This document shows positions 51,838-62,135 of a DNA stretch of 64,000 bases, in pieces. The first letter of the stretch is position 1; every line of letters begins with the position of its first letter. The stretch spans positions 124,001 to 188,000 of the forward strand of contig JAUYQZ010000046.1 of the NCBI GenBank assembly GCA_030695415.1, written 5' to 3'. Origin of the DNA: Hylemonella sp. GTDB taxonomy: Bacteria > Pseudomonadota > Gammaproteobacteria > Burkholderiales > Burkholderiaceae_C. The notes under the pieces are model-generated. The model was not told the origin of the DNA, ran no database searches, and saw only the letters and a list, made by a program, of their open reading frames with translations. Made by a program: the position numbers and the translations under genes.

Positions 51838-53085
51838 ATGACCAAGGCCCTCGAAGGCGTCCGCATCCTCGACTTCACGCACGTGCAGTCGGGGCCCACC
51901 TGCACCCAGTTGCTGGCGTGGTTCGGCGCGGACGTCATCAAGGTGGAAAAGGCCGGTGAAGGTGATGCCACGCGCGGACAGCTGCGTGACGTCGAAGGTG
52001 CCGACAGCCTGTACTTCACCATGCTCAACCACAACAAGCGCTCCATCACCCTGGACACCAAGAATCCCAAGGGCAAGGAAGTGCTGGTCAAGCTGATCAA
52101 GGAATGCGACGTCATGGTCGAGAACTTCGCCCCTGGCGCGCTTGACCGCATGGGCTTCCCCTGGGAGAAGATCCAGGAGATCAACCCCCGCATCATCCTG
52201 GCCTCGGTCAAGGGCTTCGGCCCCGGGCCCTACGTCGATTGCAAGGTCTACGAGAACGTGGCCCAGTGCACCGGCGGCGCGGCCTCCACCACGGGCGACC
52301 CGGACGGCCTGCCCATGGTGACGGGCGCCCAGATCGGCGACAGCGGCACCGGCCTGCATCTGGCCCTGGGCATCGTCACCGCCCTGTACCAGCGCGAGAA
52401 GACCGGCCGCGGCCAGAAGGTGCTGGCTGCCATGCAGGACGCCGTGCTGAACCTGTGCCGCGTCAAGCTGCGCGACCAGCAGCGCCTGGAGCGCACCGGC
52501 GAACTGCGCGAATACCCGCAGTACCCCGACATCGAGTTTGGCGAAGCCGTGCCGCGCGCCGGCAACGCCTCGGGCGGCGGCCAGCCCGGCTCCATCCTGA
52601 AGTGCAAGGGATGGCAGAAGGATCCCAACGCCTACATCTACTTCATCACGCAGGGCGCCGTCTGGCCGGCCATCTGCAAGATCATCGGCGAGGAAGACTG
52701 GATCACCAACCCGCACTTCGCCACGCCGCAGGCCCGCCTGCCGCACCTGAAGATGATCTTCGCGCGCATCGAGGAGTGGACCAAGACCAAGACCAAGTTC
52801 GAGGCGATGGACATCCTCAACGAGTTCGACATCCCCTGCGGCCCCATCCTCTCCATGAAGGAGATCGCCGAGGACCAGTCGCTGCGCGACACGGGCACCA
52901 TCGTGGAAGTCGATCACCCGGTGCGTGGCAAGTACCTGAGCGTGGGCAACCCCATCAAACTTTCGGACAGCCCGACCGAGGTGACCCGTTCGCCGCTGCT
53001 GGGTGAGCACACCGACGAGGTTCTGAGGCAGATGGGCTACAGCTCGGCCCAGCTCGAGGAACTGCGCGCCGCCAAGGCCATCTGA
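51838..53085 (+). CDS. Second formyl-CoA transferase-like CoA-transferase (class III)
   Basis: 415 residues. Close overall to the first Frc but with its own promoter. Catalytic Asp168 is kept ([14 protein letters not shown]). Two substrate-pocket differences stand out: TTGDPDG instead of the aromatic TTGWWKG, and the glycine loop reads [11 protein letters not shown] instead of [11 protein letters not shown]. These may change donor or acceptor choice, for instance using another acyl-CoA with oxalate. ACCAGGAG lies just before the start. Convergent with the HD-GYP gene across a shared terminator. Confidence 0.88.
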   Translation: MTKALEGVRILDFTHVQSGPTCTQLLAWFGADVIKVEKAGEGDATRGQLRDVEGADSLYFTMLNHNKRSITLDTKNPKGKEVLVKLIKECDVMVENFAPGALDRMGFPWEKIQEINPRIILASVKGFGPGPYVDCKVYENVAQCTGGAASTTGDPDGLPMVTGAQIGDSGTGLHLALGIVTALYQREKTGRGQKVLAAMQDAVLNLCRVKLRDQQRLERTGELREYPQYPDIEFGEAVPRAGNASGGGQPGSILKCKGWQKDPNAYIYFITQGAVWPAICKIIGEEDWITNPHFATPQARLPHLKMIFARIEEWTKTKTKFEAMDILNEFDIPCGPILSMKEIAEDQSLRDTGTIVEVDHPVRGKYLSVGNPIKLSDSPTEVTRSPLLGEHTDEVLRQMGYSSAQLEELRAAKAI

Positions 53086-53121
53086 TCCATCGTACGGGTC
53101 TGCCACACGCAGGCCCGGGAT

Positions 53122-53151
53122 AAAAAATGCCAGGGAACCCCTGGCATTTTT
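53122..53151. terminator. Bidirectional terminator between frc2 and the HD-GYP gene
   Basis: Stem ATGCCAGGG / CCCTGGCAT (53127-53135 with 53139-53147) flanked by A6 on the left and T5 on the right, so it can end transcription from both sides. Confidence 0.92.
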
Positions 53152-53172
53152 CATGGGCGAACGGTTGTGGAA

Positions 53173-54444
53173 TCAGGCGTCTTGCAGGGGCGCCGGGCCC
53201 GAGCTGTCGAAGTAATAGGCAATCCGCTGGCGCGGCCCCAGGTAATCCAGCGCATCAGCCGGCAGGCCGGCGGGCTTGAGGCTGCGACGGATACCGATGC
53301 CAGGCTGGCTTTCCAGGTCCAGGATCAGCGCCTCGTGCTTGGGCACCGAGGGCTCATGGACGATCACGCGGGGCTTGAGCGGCCGCACGGAATTGACCGA
53401 GACGACCAGCGCGTAGCGCCCGTCGATCAGCTGCACCACGGAGCCGGGTGGATAGACCCCCATCATGCGGATGAAGGCGCTCAGCACCATGTTGTCGAAG
53501 CGCGCCTTGTGCTGGGCGAACAGGAGTGACAGCGCCTCGTGCGGGGTGAGCGCCGTCGCCAGACGCGGCGGATTGCACAGATTGTCATAGCGGTTCACCA
53601 GCGCCAGGATGCGCGCCGGCATGGTGATGTCGTCACCCGGCGGGCGCATGGGGAAACCGGTGCCATCCGCCAGCTCGTGGTGCTGGGCAATGGCCATCAG
53701 CGCACCTTCGCTGAGCTGCATGCGCTTGGCAATGGCCACGCCCTTGCTGACGTGCTCCTGGTAGAGCTTGAAGTCCTCGATGGAGAAACCCTCCTCGAAC
53801 CAGCGCAGGCGCTGAGGCAGCTGCAGCTTGCCGACGTCGTGCAGGAAGGCACCCACACCCAGGTCCAGAAGGGACTGCCCGCTCAGGCCCATGGCCCGTC
53901 CCAGCAGCAGGCTCATGACCGTGACGTTGACCGGGTGCATGGCGGCGCGCTCTCCCACGCCCTCGGAAAGCAGACGGATCGCGGACTCACCATCGCAGCC
54001 CATCTCCTGCACGAATGTCGAGATCATGGCCACGCATTGATCGCGCACGGCGAGCGGCTGGTCCAGCACCTGCTCCTGCACCCTTCGATACTGCTGCTGG
54101 GCCAGGCCGAATTTCTGCTCGCAGGCATTCAGGGTCTTCTGCTGCGCCTCGATCCGAGCGGCGCGGCGCTGGCGGAACTCGCGCTCCCGCGCGAGGGCAC
54201 GCGCAGCGGCCGCTTCGTCCATGGCCGGCTGGCTCGGCAGGGCCTCCGCCGGCGCATCGCTCTTGCCTGGCACATAGCGCACCTGCTTGAGGCCCAGGCT
54301 GCGTATGGTTTCGATCTGGCGGGAGGACGTGATCTTGAAGCTGCCGGTCGGAAAAGGATGCGACATCCAGCCCAGTTCGAGCTCGATGTAGAGCCCGATG
54401 CGCAATTCGTTGATATCGATCAGTTCGGAATCGGAAGACTTCAT
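53173..54444 (-). CDS. HD-GYP domain protein with N-terminal DUF3391
   Basis: 423 residues from the ATG at 54444 (MKSSDSELIDINELRIGLYIELELGW). The start is the DUF3391 domain seen in c-di-GMP phosphodiesterases of Pseudomonas and Burkholderiales. A long charged helix (about 85-130) leads to the HD-GYP domain (about 155-330) with FLHDVGK and HHELADGTGFP, where GYP is replaced by GFP. A C-terminal beta-rich tail follows. Expected to hydrolyse c-di-GMP in the cytoplasm. It converges with frc2 and is read from its own promoter. Confidence 0.88.
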   Translation of the reverse strand: MKSSDSELIDINELRIGLYIELELGWMSHPFPTGSFKITSSRQIETIRSLGLKQVRYVPGKSDAPAEALPSQPAMDEAAAARALAREREFRQRRAARIEAQQKTLNACEQKFGLAQQQYRRVQEQVLDQPLAVRDQCVAMISTFVQEMGCDGESAIRLLSEGVGERAAMHPVNVTVMSLLLGRAMGLSGQSLLDLGVGAFLHDVGKLQLPQRLRWFEEGFSIEDFKLYQEHVSKGVAIAKRMQLSEGALMAIAQHHELADGTGFPMRPPGDDITMPARILALVNRYDNLCNPPRLATALTPHEALSLLFAQHKARFDNMVLSAFIRMMGVYPPGSVVQLIDGRYALVVSVNSVRPLKPRVIVHEPSVPKHEALILDLESQPGIGIRRSLKPAGLPADALDYLGPRQRIAYYFDSSGPAPLQDA

Positions 54445-54657
54445 AAGAATGGGGTGGCTGCCCACCCTTGAAAACTTCGATGCAGCAGCCGGCACTAATT
54501 TTATGCCAAGGGCAGCCTTTTTGAGGACGGAAGCCTTTGGAGAATCAAGGACTTAGCTACACATCCTGCAGCAAGGTGGGAGCTTGCATCCGCTCAAGAC
54601 CGTCGATGCGGCAACGGAATATCATGGCCCCACGCGCTCACCGCCCACCGGATACCG

Positions 54658-55383
<726 letters not shown>

Positions 55384-55396
55384 CGAGGCACAAACG

Positions 55397-57760
55397 ATGA
55401 AGGCGCTGGACCGCAAGCTGCTGCGCGACCTGCGGCTCATGTGGAGCCAGGCCATCACCATCGCCCTGGTGGTGGCCAGCGGCGTGGCCGGCTTCATCGC
55501 CAGCTTCAGCGCCTACGACGCGCTGTCCTGGTCGCGCGAGGTCTACTACACGGAATCGCGCTTTGCCGACGTCTTTGCCAGCCTCAAGCGGGCGCCGCTG
55601 GCGCTGGAACGCCAGCTCGCCGCCCTGCCCGGCGCGGCGCACGTGGAAACCTCGTTGACGCAGATCGTGCAGGTGGACATTCCCCATGTGTCCGACCCCA
55701 TCATCGGCCGCCTGGTCGGTATTGACCTGCTGACGCTGCCGCGTCTGAACCGTATCCACCTGCGCGAAGGCCGCATGCCCGTCACGCAGCGCGGCAGCGG
55801 CCTGGAAGTCCTGGTCTCGGAGGGCTTCGCCATCGCCCGCAAGCTGCAGGCCGGCGACCGTATCCATGCCCTGGTCAACGGCAAGCGCGAGGAACTGCTG
55901 ATCACCGGCATCGCCCTCTCACCCGAGTACATCTTCGCCGGCCTGGGGGGTTCGCCCGACCTGCGCGGCTTCGGCGTCTTCTGGCTGGACCGCCACGCCC
56001 TGGCCGCGGCCTACAACATGGAGGGAGCCTTCAACCAGGTCGCGGTGCGACTGGCCCCCGGCGCCAGCGAGGGCCGCGTGATCGACGGCCTGAACCGCCT
56101 GCTCGCGCCTTACGGGGGCATCAGCGCGCACGGCCGTGACGAGCAGATGTCACACATGATCCTGAACTCCGAGATCAAGGAACAGCGCGTCATGGGCACC
56201 GTGCTGCCCAGCATCTTCCTGGCCGTGGCCGCCTTCCTGCTGAACGTGGTGCTGAGCCGCCAGATCGCCACCCAACGCGAACAGATCGCTGCGCTCAAGG
56301 CGCTGGGTTACGACAACCGTGCCATTGCTGCGCACTACGTCAAACTGGTGCTGGTCATCGTCATCCTGGGCGTGCTGATCGGCATGGGCGTGGGCGCCTG
56401 GCTGGGCAACTGGTTCTCTGGCCTGTATGCCGAGGTGTTCCGTTTCCCCGAGCTGCGCCACCGCGTGCGGCCCGAGCTGGCCCTGGCCGCCACTGCCATC
56501 ACCCTGGCCGCGGCGCTGGGTGCCACCTGGCGCGCGATTGCCGCGACCGTGCGGCTGGCCCCGGCCGAGGCCATGCGCCCGCCGGCACCGGGGCGCTTTC
56601 GCCCCAGCTTCGTCGAGACCTGGGGCCTGCGCGGCTTCTTCAGCCCGGCCGTGCGTATGGTGCTGCGCACCATGCAGCGCCGCCCCTTGCGCACCGCGCT
56701 CACCATCCTGGGCATCGCCGCCTCGATGGCCATCGTCATCAGCGGCACTTTCTGGCGCGACACCATCGACCTGCTGCTGCACACCCAGTTCCGCCTGGTG
56801 CTGCGCGGCGACGTCATCGTCAGCCTGGTGGAAGCGGCACCCGCGCCCGTTTCCTACGAGGTGGCGCGGCTGCCGCACGTGACGGCCGTGGAAGGCGTGC
56901 GCAGCGTGCCGGCCCGCCTGGTCCACGGGCAACACCATTGGCGCGGCAGCGTGCAGGGGCGGGCCGCAGAGCCGCAGTTGCAGCGCATCGTGGACGTGGC
57001 CCACCAGAGTTTTTCCCCACCGCAGGACGGACTGCTGCTGACCGACCGCCTGGCCGAGCGCCTGCACATCAAGCCGGGCCAGACGGTGCGCGTGGAACTG
57101 CTCGAAGGCCGGCGCCAGGTGCTGGAGCTGCCGGTCATGGGCACCGTGCAGGAGATGATGGGCATGGGTGCCTACATCGAACGCCGCAGCCTCAACCGCC
57201 TGCTGCAGGAAGGTGACCACGTGAACGTGATCGCCATCTCGGTGGAGCGCGGCCACGAGCCCGAACTGCTGGAGCGGCTCAAGAACCTGCCGCGCGTGGC
57301 GGCGGCTTTCAGCAAATCCGTGATGCTGCGCAACATCGAGGAGATCACCGCGCGCAACGTGCTGGTCTTCAGCGCCATCCTCACCGTCTTCGCCAGCATC
57401 ATCGCCGTGGGGGTGGTCTACAACCATGCGCGCATCGCGCTGGCCGAACGCGCCTGGGAACTGGCCAGCCTGCGGGTGCTGGGCTTCACGCGCGGGGAAG
57501 TCTCGACCTTCCTGCTGGGCGAACTGGCGCTGGAGATCCTGATCGCCATCCCGCTGGGTCTGGTGGCCGGCTACTGGCTGGCTGCGGGTATCGTGCAGCT
57601 GATCAAGACCGACGAGTTCTTCTTCCCGCTCATCATCCAGCCTCCCACCTACGCCTACGCTGCCATCGTCGTGGTGGCCGCCGGCGTGGCGAGCGCACTG
57701 ATCGTGCGCCGGCGCATCGATACGCTGGATCTGGTGGGCGTGCTGAAGACACGAGAATAG
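55397..57760 (+). CDS. ABC transporter permease with two FtsX domains
   Basis: 787 residues from the ATG at 55397; the longer open frame upstream overlaps the ATPase gene. Two repeats of the MacB-periplasmic plus FtsX arrangement: a helix at about 15-40, periplasmic region about 45-250, helices about 265-400; then a second helix near 430-455, periplasmic region and three C-terminal helices. This ten-helix duplicated form resembles LolE/YbbP-type permeases more than single MacB. It couples with the preceding ATPase and the following adaptor. The exported molecule is unknown. Confidence 0.88.
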   Translation: MKALDRKLLRDLRLMWSQAITIALVVASGVAGFIASFSAYDALSWSREVYYTESRFADVFASLKRAPLALERQLAALPGAAHVETSLTQIVQVDIPHVSDPIIGRLVGIDLLTLPRLNRIHLREGRMPVTQRGSGLEVLVSEGFAIARKLQAGDRIHALVNGKREELLITGIALSPEYIFAGLGGSPDLRGFGVFWLDRHALAAAYNMEGAFNQVAVRLAPGASEGRVIDGLNRLLAPYGGISAHGRDEQMSHMILNSEIKEQRVMGTVLPSIFLAVAAFLLNVVLSRQIATQREQIAALKALGYDNRAIAAHYVKLVLVIVILGVLIGMGVGAWLGNWFSGLYAEVFRFPELRHRVRPELALAATAITLAAALGATWRAIAATVRLAPAEAMRPPAPGRFRPSFVETWGLRGFFSPAVRMVLRTMQRRPLRTALTILGIAASMAIVISGTFWRDTIDLLLHTQFRLVLRGDVIVSLVEAAPAPVSYEVARLPHVTAVEGVRSVPARLVHGQHHWRGSVQGRAAEPQLQRIVDVAHQSFSPPQDGLLLTDRLAERLHIKPGQTVRVELLEGRRQVLELPVMGTVQEMMGMGAYIERRSLNRLLQEGDHVNVIAISVERGHEPELLERLKNLPRVAAAFSKSVMLRNIEEITARNVLVFSAILTVFASIIAVGVVYNHARIALAERAWELASLRVLGFTRGEVSTFLLGELALEILIAIPLGLVAGYWLAAGIVQLIKTDEFFFPLIIQPPTYAYAAIVVVAAGVASALIVRRRIDTLDLVGVLKTRE

Positions 57761-57784
57761 AAACATCAAGCCAGGGAAACAAGC

Positions 57785-59002
57785 ATGAATCTCTCCAGAA
57801 GAAAACTGTGGACCGGCGGCGGCCTGCTGCTGGCCGTGTTGCTGCTGGTCTGGGCCTTCTGGCCACGGGCCACCGAAGTGGAACTGGGCGCGGTGAGCCG
57901 CGGCCCTTTCGAGCGCGCCGTGCAGGAAGACGGCAAGACCCGTCTGCGCGAACGCTACGTCGTGTCCACGCCGCTCACCGGCCGCGTGCAGCGCCTGGCG
58001 CTCAAGCAGGGCGACACGGTGGCGCGCGACGGCGTTCTGGCCACGCTGTGGCCCGTCATGCCCGGCCTGCTGGACGAGCGCTCCCGCCAGGAGCAGAACG
58101 AACGCATCGGTGCCATGGAAGCCGCCGTGCGCCGCGCCAGCGCCAATGTGGAGCGAGCCCGGGCCGCGCTGGACCAGGCCGTGGCCGACCTCAAGCGCAG
58201 CGAGACGCTGGCGCAACAGGGCTTCGTCTCACCGACGCAGAACGAGACCGGTCGCCTGACTGTTCGTCTGCGCCAGAAGGAACTGGACAGCGCGCGCCAG
58301 GAAGCAGACGCCACCGGCCACGAACTGGCGCAGGCCCGCATCGCCATCCGCACCTTCAGCCAGGGCACCACCACCGCGCAGCGCAGCTGGGCCATCAAGG
58401 CGCCCGTCACCGGCAAGGTGCTCAAGGTCAGCCAGCAGAGCGAAGGCCTGGTGCAGGCCGGCACCCCGCTGCTGGAGCTGGGTGACCCCGGCGACCTGGA
58501 AGTGGTGGTCGATCTGCTGACCGAAGACGCCGCCCAGGTCAAGCCTGGCACGCCGGCCACGCTAGCCAACTGGGGCGGCCCGCAGCTGCTGCAGGCGCGT
58601 GTGCGCCTGGTGGAGCCCTCCGCCTACACCAAGGTGTCCGCCCTGGGCGTGGAGGAGCAGCGCGTGAATGTGGTGCTGGACATCCTCTCGCAGCGCGAGC
58701 AATGGCTCTCTCTGGGTGACGGGTACAAGGCCGATGTGCGCATCGTGGTCCAGACCGAGAAGGATGCGCTGAAGGTCCCGGTCAGCGGGCTTTTCCCCTC
58801 CGGCGCCCGCGCCGCGCTCTACGTCCTGGAAGGCGGCCGCGCCCGCCTGCACGAGCTGGAGGTGCTGGCGCGCAACGGCAGCGAGGCCTGGGTCAGGACC
58901 GAGCTGGCGCCGGGCACGCCGGTGATCCTTTTTCCGCCGAGCAGCCTGCGCGACGGGCAGCGCGTGCAGGCCCTGGCCGCCAGATCAGCATCACGGCCAT
59001 GA
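57785..59002 (+). CDS. HlyD/MacA-type periplasmic adaptor
   Basis: 405 residues. An uncleaved N-terminal helix (about 11-28) anchors the protein; a lipoyl half-motif follows (VSTPLTGRVQRLALKQGDTVARDGVL), then a helical hairpin (about 100-190), the second lipoyl half (IKAPVTGKVLKVSQQSEGLV) and beta-barrel domains. It would bridge the FtsX-type permease and an outer-membrane channel such as TolC; none is encoded alongside, so a shared channel is likely. Its end overlaps the next small lipoprotein gene by four bases (ATGA at 58999-59002). Confidence 0.88.
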   Translation: MNLSRRKLWTGGGLLLAVLLLVWAFWPRATEVELGAVSRGPFERAVQEDGKTRLRERYVVSTPLTGRVQRLALKQGDTVARDGVLATLWPVMPGLLDERSRQEQNERIGAMEAAVRRASANVERARAALDQAVADLKRSETLAQQGFVSPTQNETGRLTVRLRQKELDSARQEADATGHELAQARIAIRTFSQGTTTAQRSWAIKAPVTGKVLKVSQQSEGLVQAGTPLLELGDPGDLEVVVDLLTEDAAQVKPGTPATLANWGGPQLLQARVRLVEPSAYTKVSALGVEEQRVNVVLDILSQREQWLSLGDGYKADVRIVVQTEKDALKVPVSGLFPSGARAALYVLEGGRARLHELEVLARNGSEAWVRTELAPGTPVILFPPSSLRDGQRVQALAARSASRP

Positions 59003-59214
59003 CAGGGCCCATGCGCCATCCTTACCTCCTCCTGCCGGGCCTTCTGGTCAGCCTGATGCTGGCCGGCTGCACCGCGCGCGCCTGGTACGAAGGCGCCAGG
59101 GCCGGCGCCGAGAGCGAATGCCGCCGCCAGGCACCCGGTGCCTACGAAGACTGCATGAGCCGCGTCAACCGCCAGACCTACGAGGACTACGAACGGGAGC
59201 GCCAGCGCAAGTAG
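58999..59214 (+). CDS. Small lipoprotein of unknown function
   Basis: 71 residues. Signal peptide with lipobox LAGC (mature Cys near residue 24), then a short acidic and Arg-rich tail containing two Cys (ESECRRQ, EDCMSR). Overlap with the adaptor gene suggests it belongs to the exporter set, perhaps as an outer-membrane or adaptor-associated factor. No named family recognised. Confidence 0.72.
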   Translation: MTGPMRHPYLLLPGLLVSLMLAGCTARAWYEGARAGAESECRRQAPGAYEDCMSRVNRQTYEDYERERQRK

Positions 59215-59233
59215 CTGGCGCGGCCGCCGGAAC

Positions 59234-60019
59234 TCAAGCCCGCGGCACGGACGAGCGATCACCCAGCCAGTGCTGCACCTGGGCAATGACCCAGGCCGGC
59301 TCATCCAGGGGCAGATCGTGACCGGCCGTCGGATGCAGTTGCAGTGTGCAGCCCCAGCGCTGGGCCACCGCGGACGAGCAGCGCACATCGACCAGTCCAT
59401 CCTGCTTGCTGGCCAGCAATAGAAGACGCGTGGCCGGCGGCTCGTTCCGCACCCGGTAGCGCGCCGCGGCCAGCAACTGGCGCAGCGCATTGCCCGGGTT
59501 TACCGGGCGAGACTGGCGCACGGCGATCCAGTCGGGCAGCACGGCAGCCCGTTCAACGGCACGGTTGCTGGTCAGGCGCAGGATGGCCTGCTCCCACCCC
59601 GCCGGCGTGGCGCGGCCCAGGACCAGACCCAGCAGGCGACCATAGTTGCGCGGACGCAAGCGATGGAAAAAAGGACTGAAGGGCCGCAAGCTGGTGTTGA
59701 TCAGCACACACCCTGCCACCTGCCCCGGTGCCTGGTAGGCCCACTCCGTGGCCACCATGGCGCCCAGAGACATGGCCAGCAGGTACACAGGGCCCTGCAC
59801 GCCGCGCTGCGACAGTTCGGCACGGCAGCTGGCCACCATGGCCGAGACATCGGCCGGGCTGCGCTGCGTGTGCCACTGGCCATTGCCCGGCAGGTCCAGC
59901 GTCAGCACGCGCGACTGCGGCAGGGCTCGCCGCAAAGCCTCGACGAAACCGCCCCAATGCGCCGCTTCGCGGGTCAGGCCGCGCAGCAGGATCCAGGTCG
60001 GACCTGCCGCCTCAGTCAT
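59234..60019 (-). CDS. Alpha/beta hydrolase
   Basis: 261 residues. Features of the fold: LLRGLTREAAHWGGFVEAL (oxyanion region), the nucleophile elbow AMSLGAM with Ser, Asp in KQDGLVDVR, and His in AGHDLPLDEP. The substrate is unknown. Its start overlaps the end of the M14 carboxypeptidase gene by eight bases, so the two are co-expressed; a joint role in peptide or amide ester breakdown is only a guess. Confidence 0.85.
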   Translation of the reverse strand: MTEAAGPTWILLRGLTREAAHWGGFVEALRRALPQSRVLTLDLPGNGQWHTQRSPADVSAMVASCRAELSQRGVQGPVYLLAMSLGAMVATEWAYQAPGQVAGCVLINTSLRPFSPFFHRLRPRNYGRLLGLVLGRATPAGWEQAILRLTSNRAVERAAVLPDWIAVRQSRPVNPGNALRQLLAAARYRVRNEPPATRLLLLASKQDGLVDVRCSSAVAQRWGCTLQLHPTAGHDLPLDEPAWVIAQVQHWLGDRSSVPRA

Positions 60020-61112
60020 ACCACTCCTGCAGCGCCAGCGCGCGCTGGCCCGCGCGCGCGTCGAACGCCGGTTGCCACAACCTGTGGCTGGCCGCGGCGC
60101 GCACCAGGAAATCCAGCAGCGCGGTATGGCGCCGCAGAACGCGCTGCTGGCGATGCTCGATCAGCGGGTTGAAGATGCCCTTCACCGAGAACAGCTGGCG
60201 CGGGTTCTTCTTGATCCACAGCCATGAACCCATCTCCAGCGTGAGCGGCAGGAACACGCGCCCCGGGTCCTCACCGGCCTGTCGGTAAAGATGGTCCCAC
60301 AGGTCGCCGTGTGCCAGGTACTGTCGGCTCTGCGGCTCGAAGATGTACTGGTGGTGGCTGTGGGTCTGGAGAAAGATCTCCTTGAGCGCGCGCATCTCGG
60401 CCAGGTGCTCGATCGGTTCGCGTGTGTGGGCGTAGGGAAACCAGATGCGGTCACGCACGCCAAAGCCGGAATGGCAGTCGAGGGCGATGCTGAACCGGCG
60501 CGCCAGCAGTTCCGCGCGGACGATCCCGCACAGCGCCTCGCTCTCCAATTCCATCGGATCGCCGACCCGGCCACGGTACCAAGGCAGGCCACGGCTGCGC
60601 CGCTGGCCGCCGACGAGAAACGGCACGGCGTCACTCGCGTCCACGGGCGCATTACGCATCAGGTCCACGCCATTCGGGTTGGCGCGTGTGCCCAGCAGCA
60701 TGCCACCCGGGTTGACGATGGGCACGAAAACCAGTCGGACCGATTCCAGCTGCTGCTGGAAGGACCGGTCCCACTGCAGCCGCTGCACCACCTGCTGCAG
60801 ATAAGCCAGCACCACCGCCGAGCCGATTCTCTCCAGACCATGCACGCCACCAAAAAACCCCACGGCCGGCACCTGCGGGTCGGGATTGCCCAGCGCGATG
60901 GCATGGATGGGCAGCTGGCGCCCATCCGGCGCCAGCACCTGCTGCAACACCCGCACGTCGAGCTGCGCACCGCCCAGCTCGATGATCCTCTCGAGGGCTT
61001 CCAGTTCAGGGAGTTTTTGCGTGGACACGTGGCGGCAGTCTCTGGTGTCGAAAGATCCGGGGGCGTGCCGGGGAGCATAGCGCACCCCTTCGGCGCGGCG
61101 CCCTGCGCGCAT
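60012..61112 (-). CDS. M14-family zinc carboxypeptidase-like protein
   Basis: 366 residues by the longest frame; a GTG at 61028 (VSTQKLPELEALERII) may be the true start. Zinc ligands H-x2-E occur in GGVHGLERIG and the third His in DCHSGFG. The general acid region includes LTLEMGSWLWIKK, with Glu placed as the M14 catalytic base. The type resembles succinylglutamate desuccinylase/aspartoacylase or M14 subfamilies that act on small peptides. No signal peptide, so a cytoplasmic enzyme. It overlaps the alpha/beta hydrolase gene. Confidence 0.82.
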   Translation of the reverse strand: MRAGRRAEGVRYAPRHAPGSFDTRDCRHVSTQKLPELEALERIIELGGAQLDVRVLQQVLAPDGRQLPIHAIALGNPDPQVPAVGFFGGVHGLERIGSAVVLAYLQQVVQRLQWDRSFQQQLESVRLVFVPIVNPGGMLLGTRANPNGVDLMRNAPVDASDAVPFLVGGQRRSRGLPWYRGRVGDPMELESEALCGIVRAELLARRFSIALDCHSGFGVRDRIWFPYAHTREPIEHLAEMRALKEIFLQTHSHHQYIFEPQSRQYLAHGDLWDHLYRQAGEDPGRVFLPLTLEMGSWLWIKKNPRQLFSVKGIFNPLIEHRQQRVLRRHTALLDFLVRAAASHRLWQPAFDARAGQRALALQEWYD

Positions 61113-61176
61113 GACATCAAACCGTCATGGTGGCACGCTAAGGTAACGCCATTGTCATTCTTTACAGGAGCAAGAC

Positions 61177-61305
61177 ATGCTCTGGAAACTGTTCCGGCTC
61201 CAGTCCCTGCTGGACGCGCTCTTCGACGACACGTGGCTCAGCCTCGGCGTGGATGACATGGATGCCCAGGACCATGAAACGCCTGCGCCGCTCCACCTGG
61301 CCTGA
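61177..61305 (+). CDS. Very small ORF (42 residues), unknown
   Basis: Begins MLWKLFRLQSLLDAL and ends PLHLA. A strong AGGAG lies at 61166-61170, well spaced from the ATG, which supports translation. It is followed by an overlapping small ORF in another frame. No family recognised; could be a leader peptide or a small membrane-associated protein. Confidence 0.5.
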   Translation: MLWKLFRLQSLLDALFDDTWLSLGVDDMDAQDHETPAPLHLA

Positions 61306-61408
61306 TCCCCTGCGCTGGCTGCCCCTGTGCGCAGCCATCGTCTGGGGGCTGCTTGAGTTCCTGGCGCTGCAGCGCTCGCGCTACACCAGCCGGCGCATGC
61401 GTTCATGA
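61274..61408 (+). CDS. Very small single-helix membrane protein (44 residues), unknown
   Basis: One hydrophobic helix (about 15-32, WLPLCAAIVWGLLEFLAL) follows a basic N-terminus and precedes a basic tail, so it is probably inserted in the inner membrane. It overlaps the preceding 42-residue ORF by 32 bases in a different frame, which suggests translational coupling. No family recognised. Confidence 0.5.
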   Translation: MKRLRRSTWPDPLRWLPLCAAIVWGLLEFLALQRSRYTSRRMRS

Positions 61409-61499
61409 TGCTTTTCCTTTTCTCGTCTTGCCAGATCTTTCACTGTGAGGCACCGGCGGATCCCCGGTGCTGTCACTGCCGGAGTGCGACAATCTTTTC

Positions 61500-62135
61500 A
61501 TGAATGACCGTCCCCAGACCCTGGGCGAAGAAATCGCTAACAGCGTGAGCCACGGCCTGGCCCTGTTGGCCGCCCTGGTCGCCACGCCCATCCTGATCGT
61601 GGCGGTCAGCCCGCTGAGCGCGACCGACATCGTGGGTGCCTGCGTGTTCGCCGCCACCATGATCCTGCTCTATTTCACCTCCACGCTTTACCATGCCCTG
61701 CCACCGGGCCGCGCCAAGAACGTCTTCCTCAAGCTCGACCACGGCGCCATCTACCTCTTTATCGCCGGTAGCTACACGCCGTTTGCATTGGGCGTCATGG
61801 GCGGCGCCTGGGGCTGGACGCTGTTTGGTCTGGTATGGGCCATGGCCTTGCTGGGCGTGACGCTCAAGGCTTTTGACCGCCTCTCGCATCCCTGGCTGTC
61901 CACCGGCCTCTACCTGCTCATGGGCTGGCTGGTGCTGATCGCCGCGGTGCCGCTCGTCGAACGGGTCCCCACGGCCGGCCTGACGCTGCTGGTCGCCGGT
62001 GGCCTGGCCTACACCCTGGGCGTGGTCTTCTTCGTCCTGGATTCTCGGGTCCGCTACGCCCATGCCATCTGGCACGGCTTCGTTGCCGCAGGCACGGGCC
62101 TGCACTACTTCGCGGTACTGGGCTACGCAGCCTGA
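61500..62135 (+). CDS. Hemolysin-III / PAQR-family membrane protein
   Basis: 211 residues from the ATG at 61500 (MNDRPQTLGEEIANSVSHGLALL). Seven membrane helices. Conserved His residues of the family are in NSVSHG, STLYHAL, DHGAIYL and HAIWHGFVAAG, where they bind zinc in related PAQR proteins. The hemolysin label is historical; the role in Gram-negative bacteria (YqfA) is unclear and linked to membrane lipid homeostasis. It converges with the HDOD gene. Confidence 0.85.
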   Translation: MNDRPQTLGEEIANSVSHGLALLAALVATPILIVAVSPLSATDIVGACVFAATMILLYFTSTLYHALPPGRAKNVFLKLDHGAIYLFIAGSYTPFALGVMGGAWGWTLFGLVWAMALLGVTLKAFDRLSHPWLSTGLYLLMGWLVLIAAVPLVERVPTAGLTLLVAGGLAYTLGVVFFVLDSRVRYAHAIWHGFVAAGTGLHYFAVLGYAA

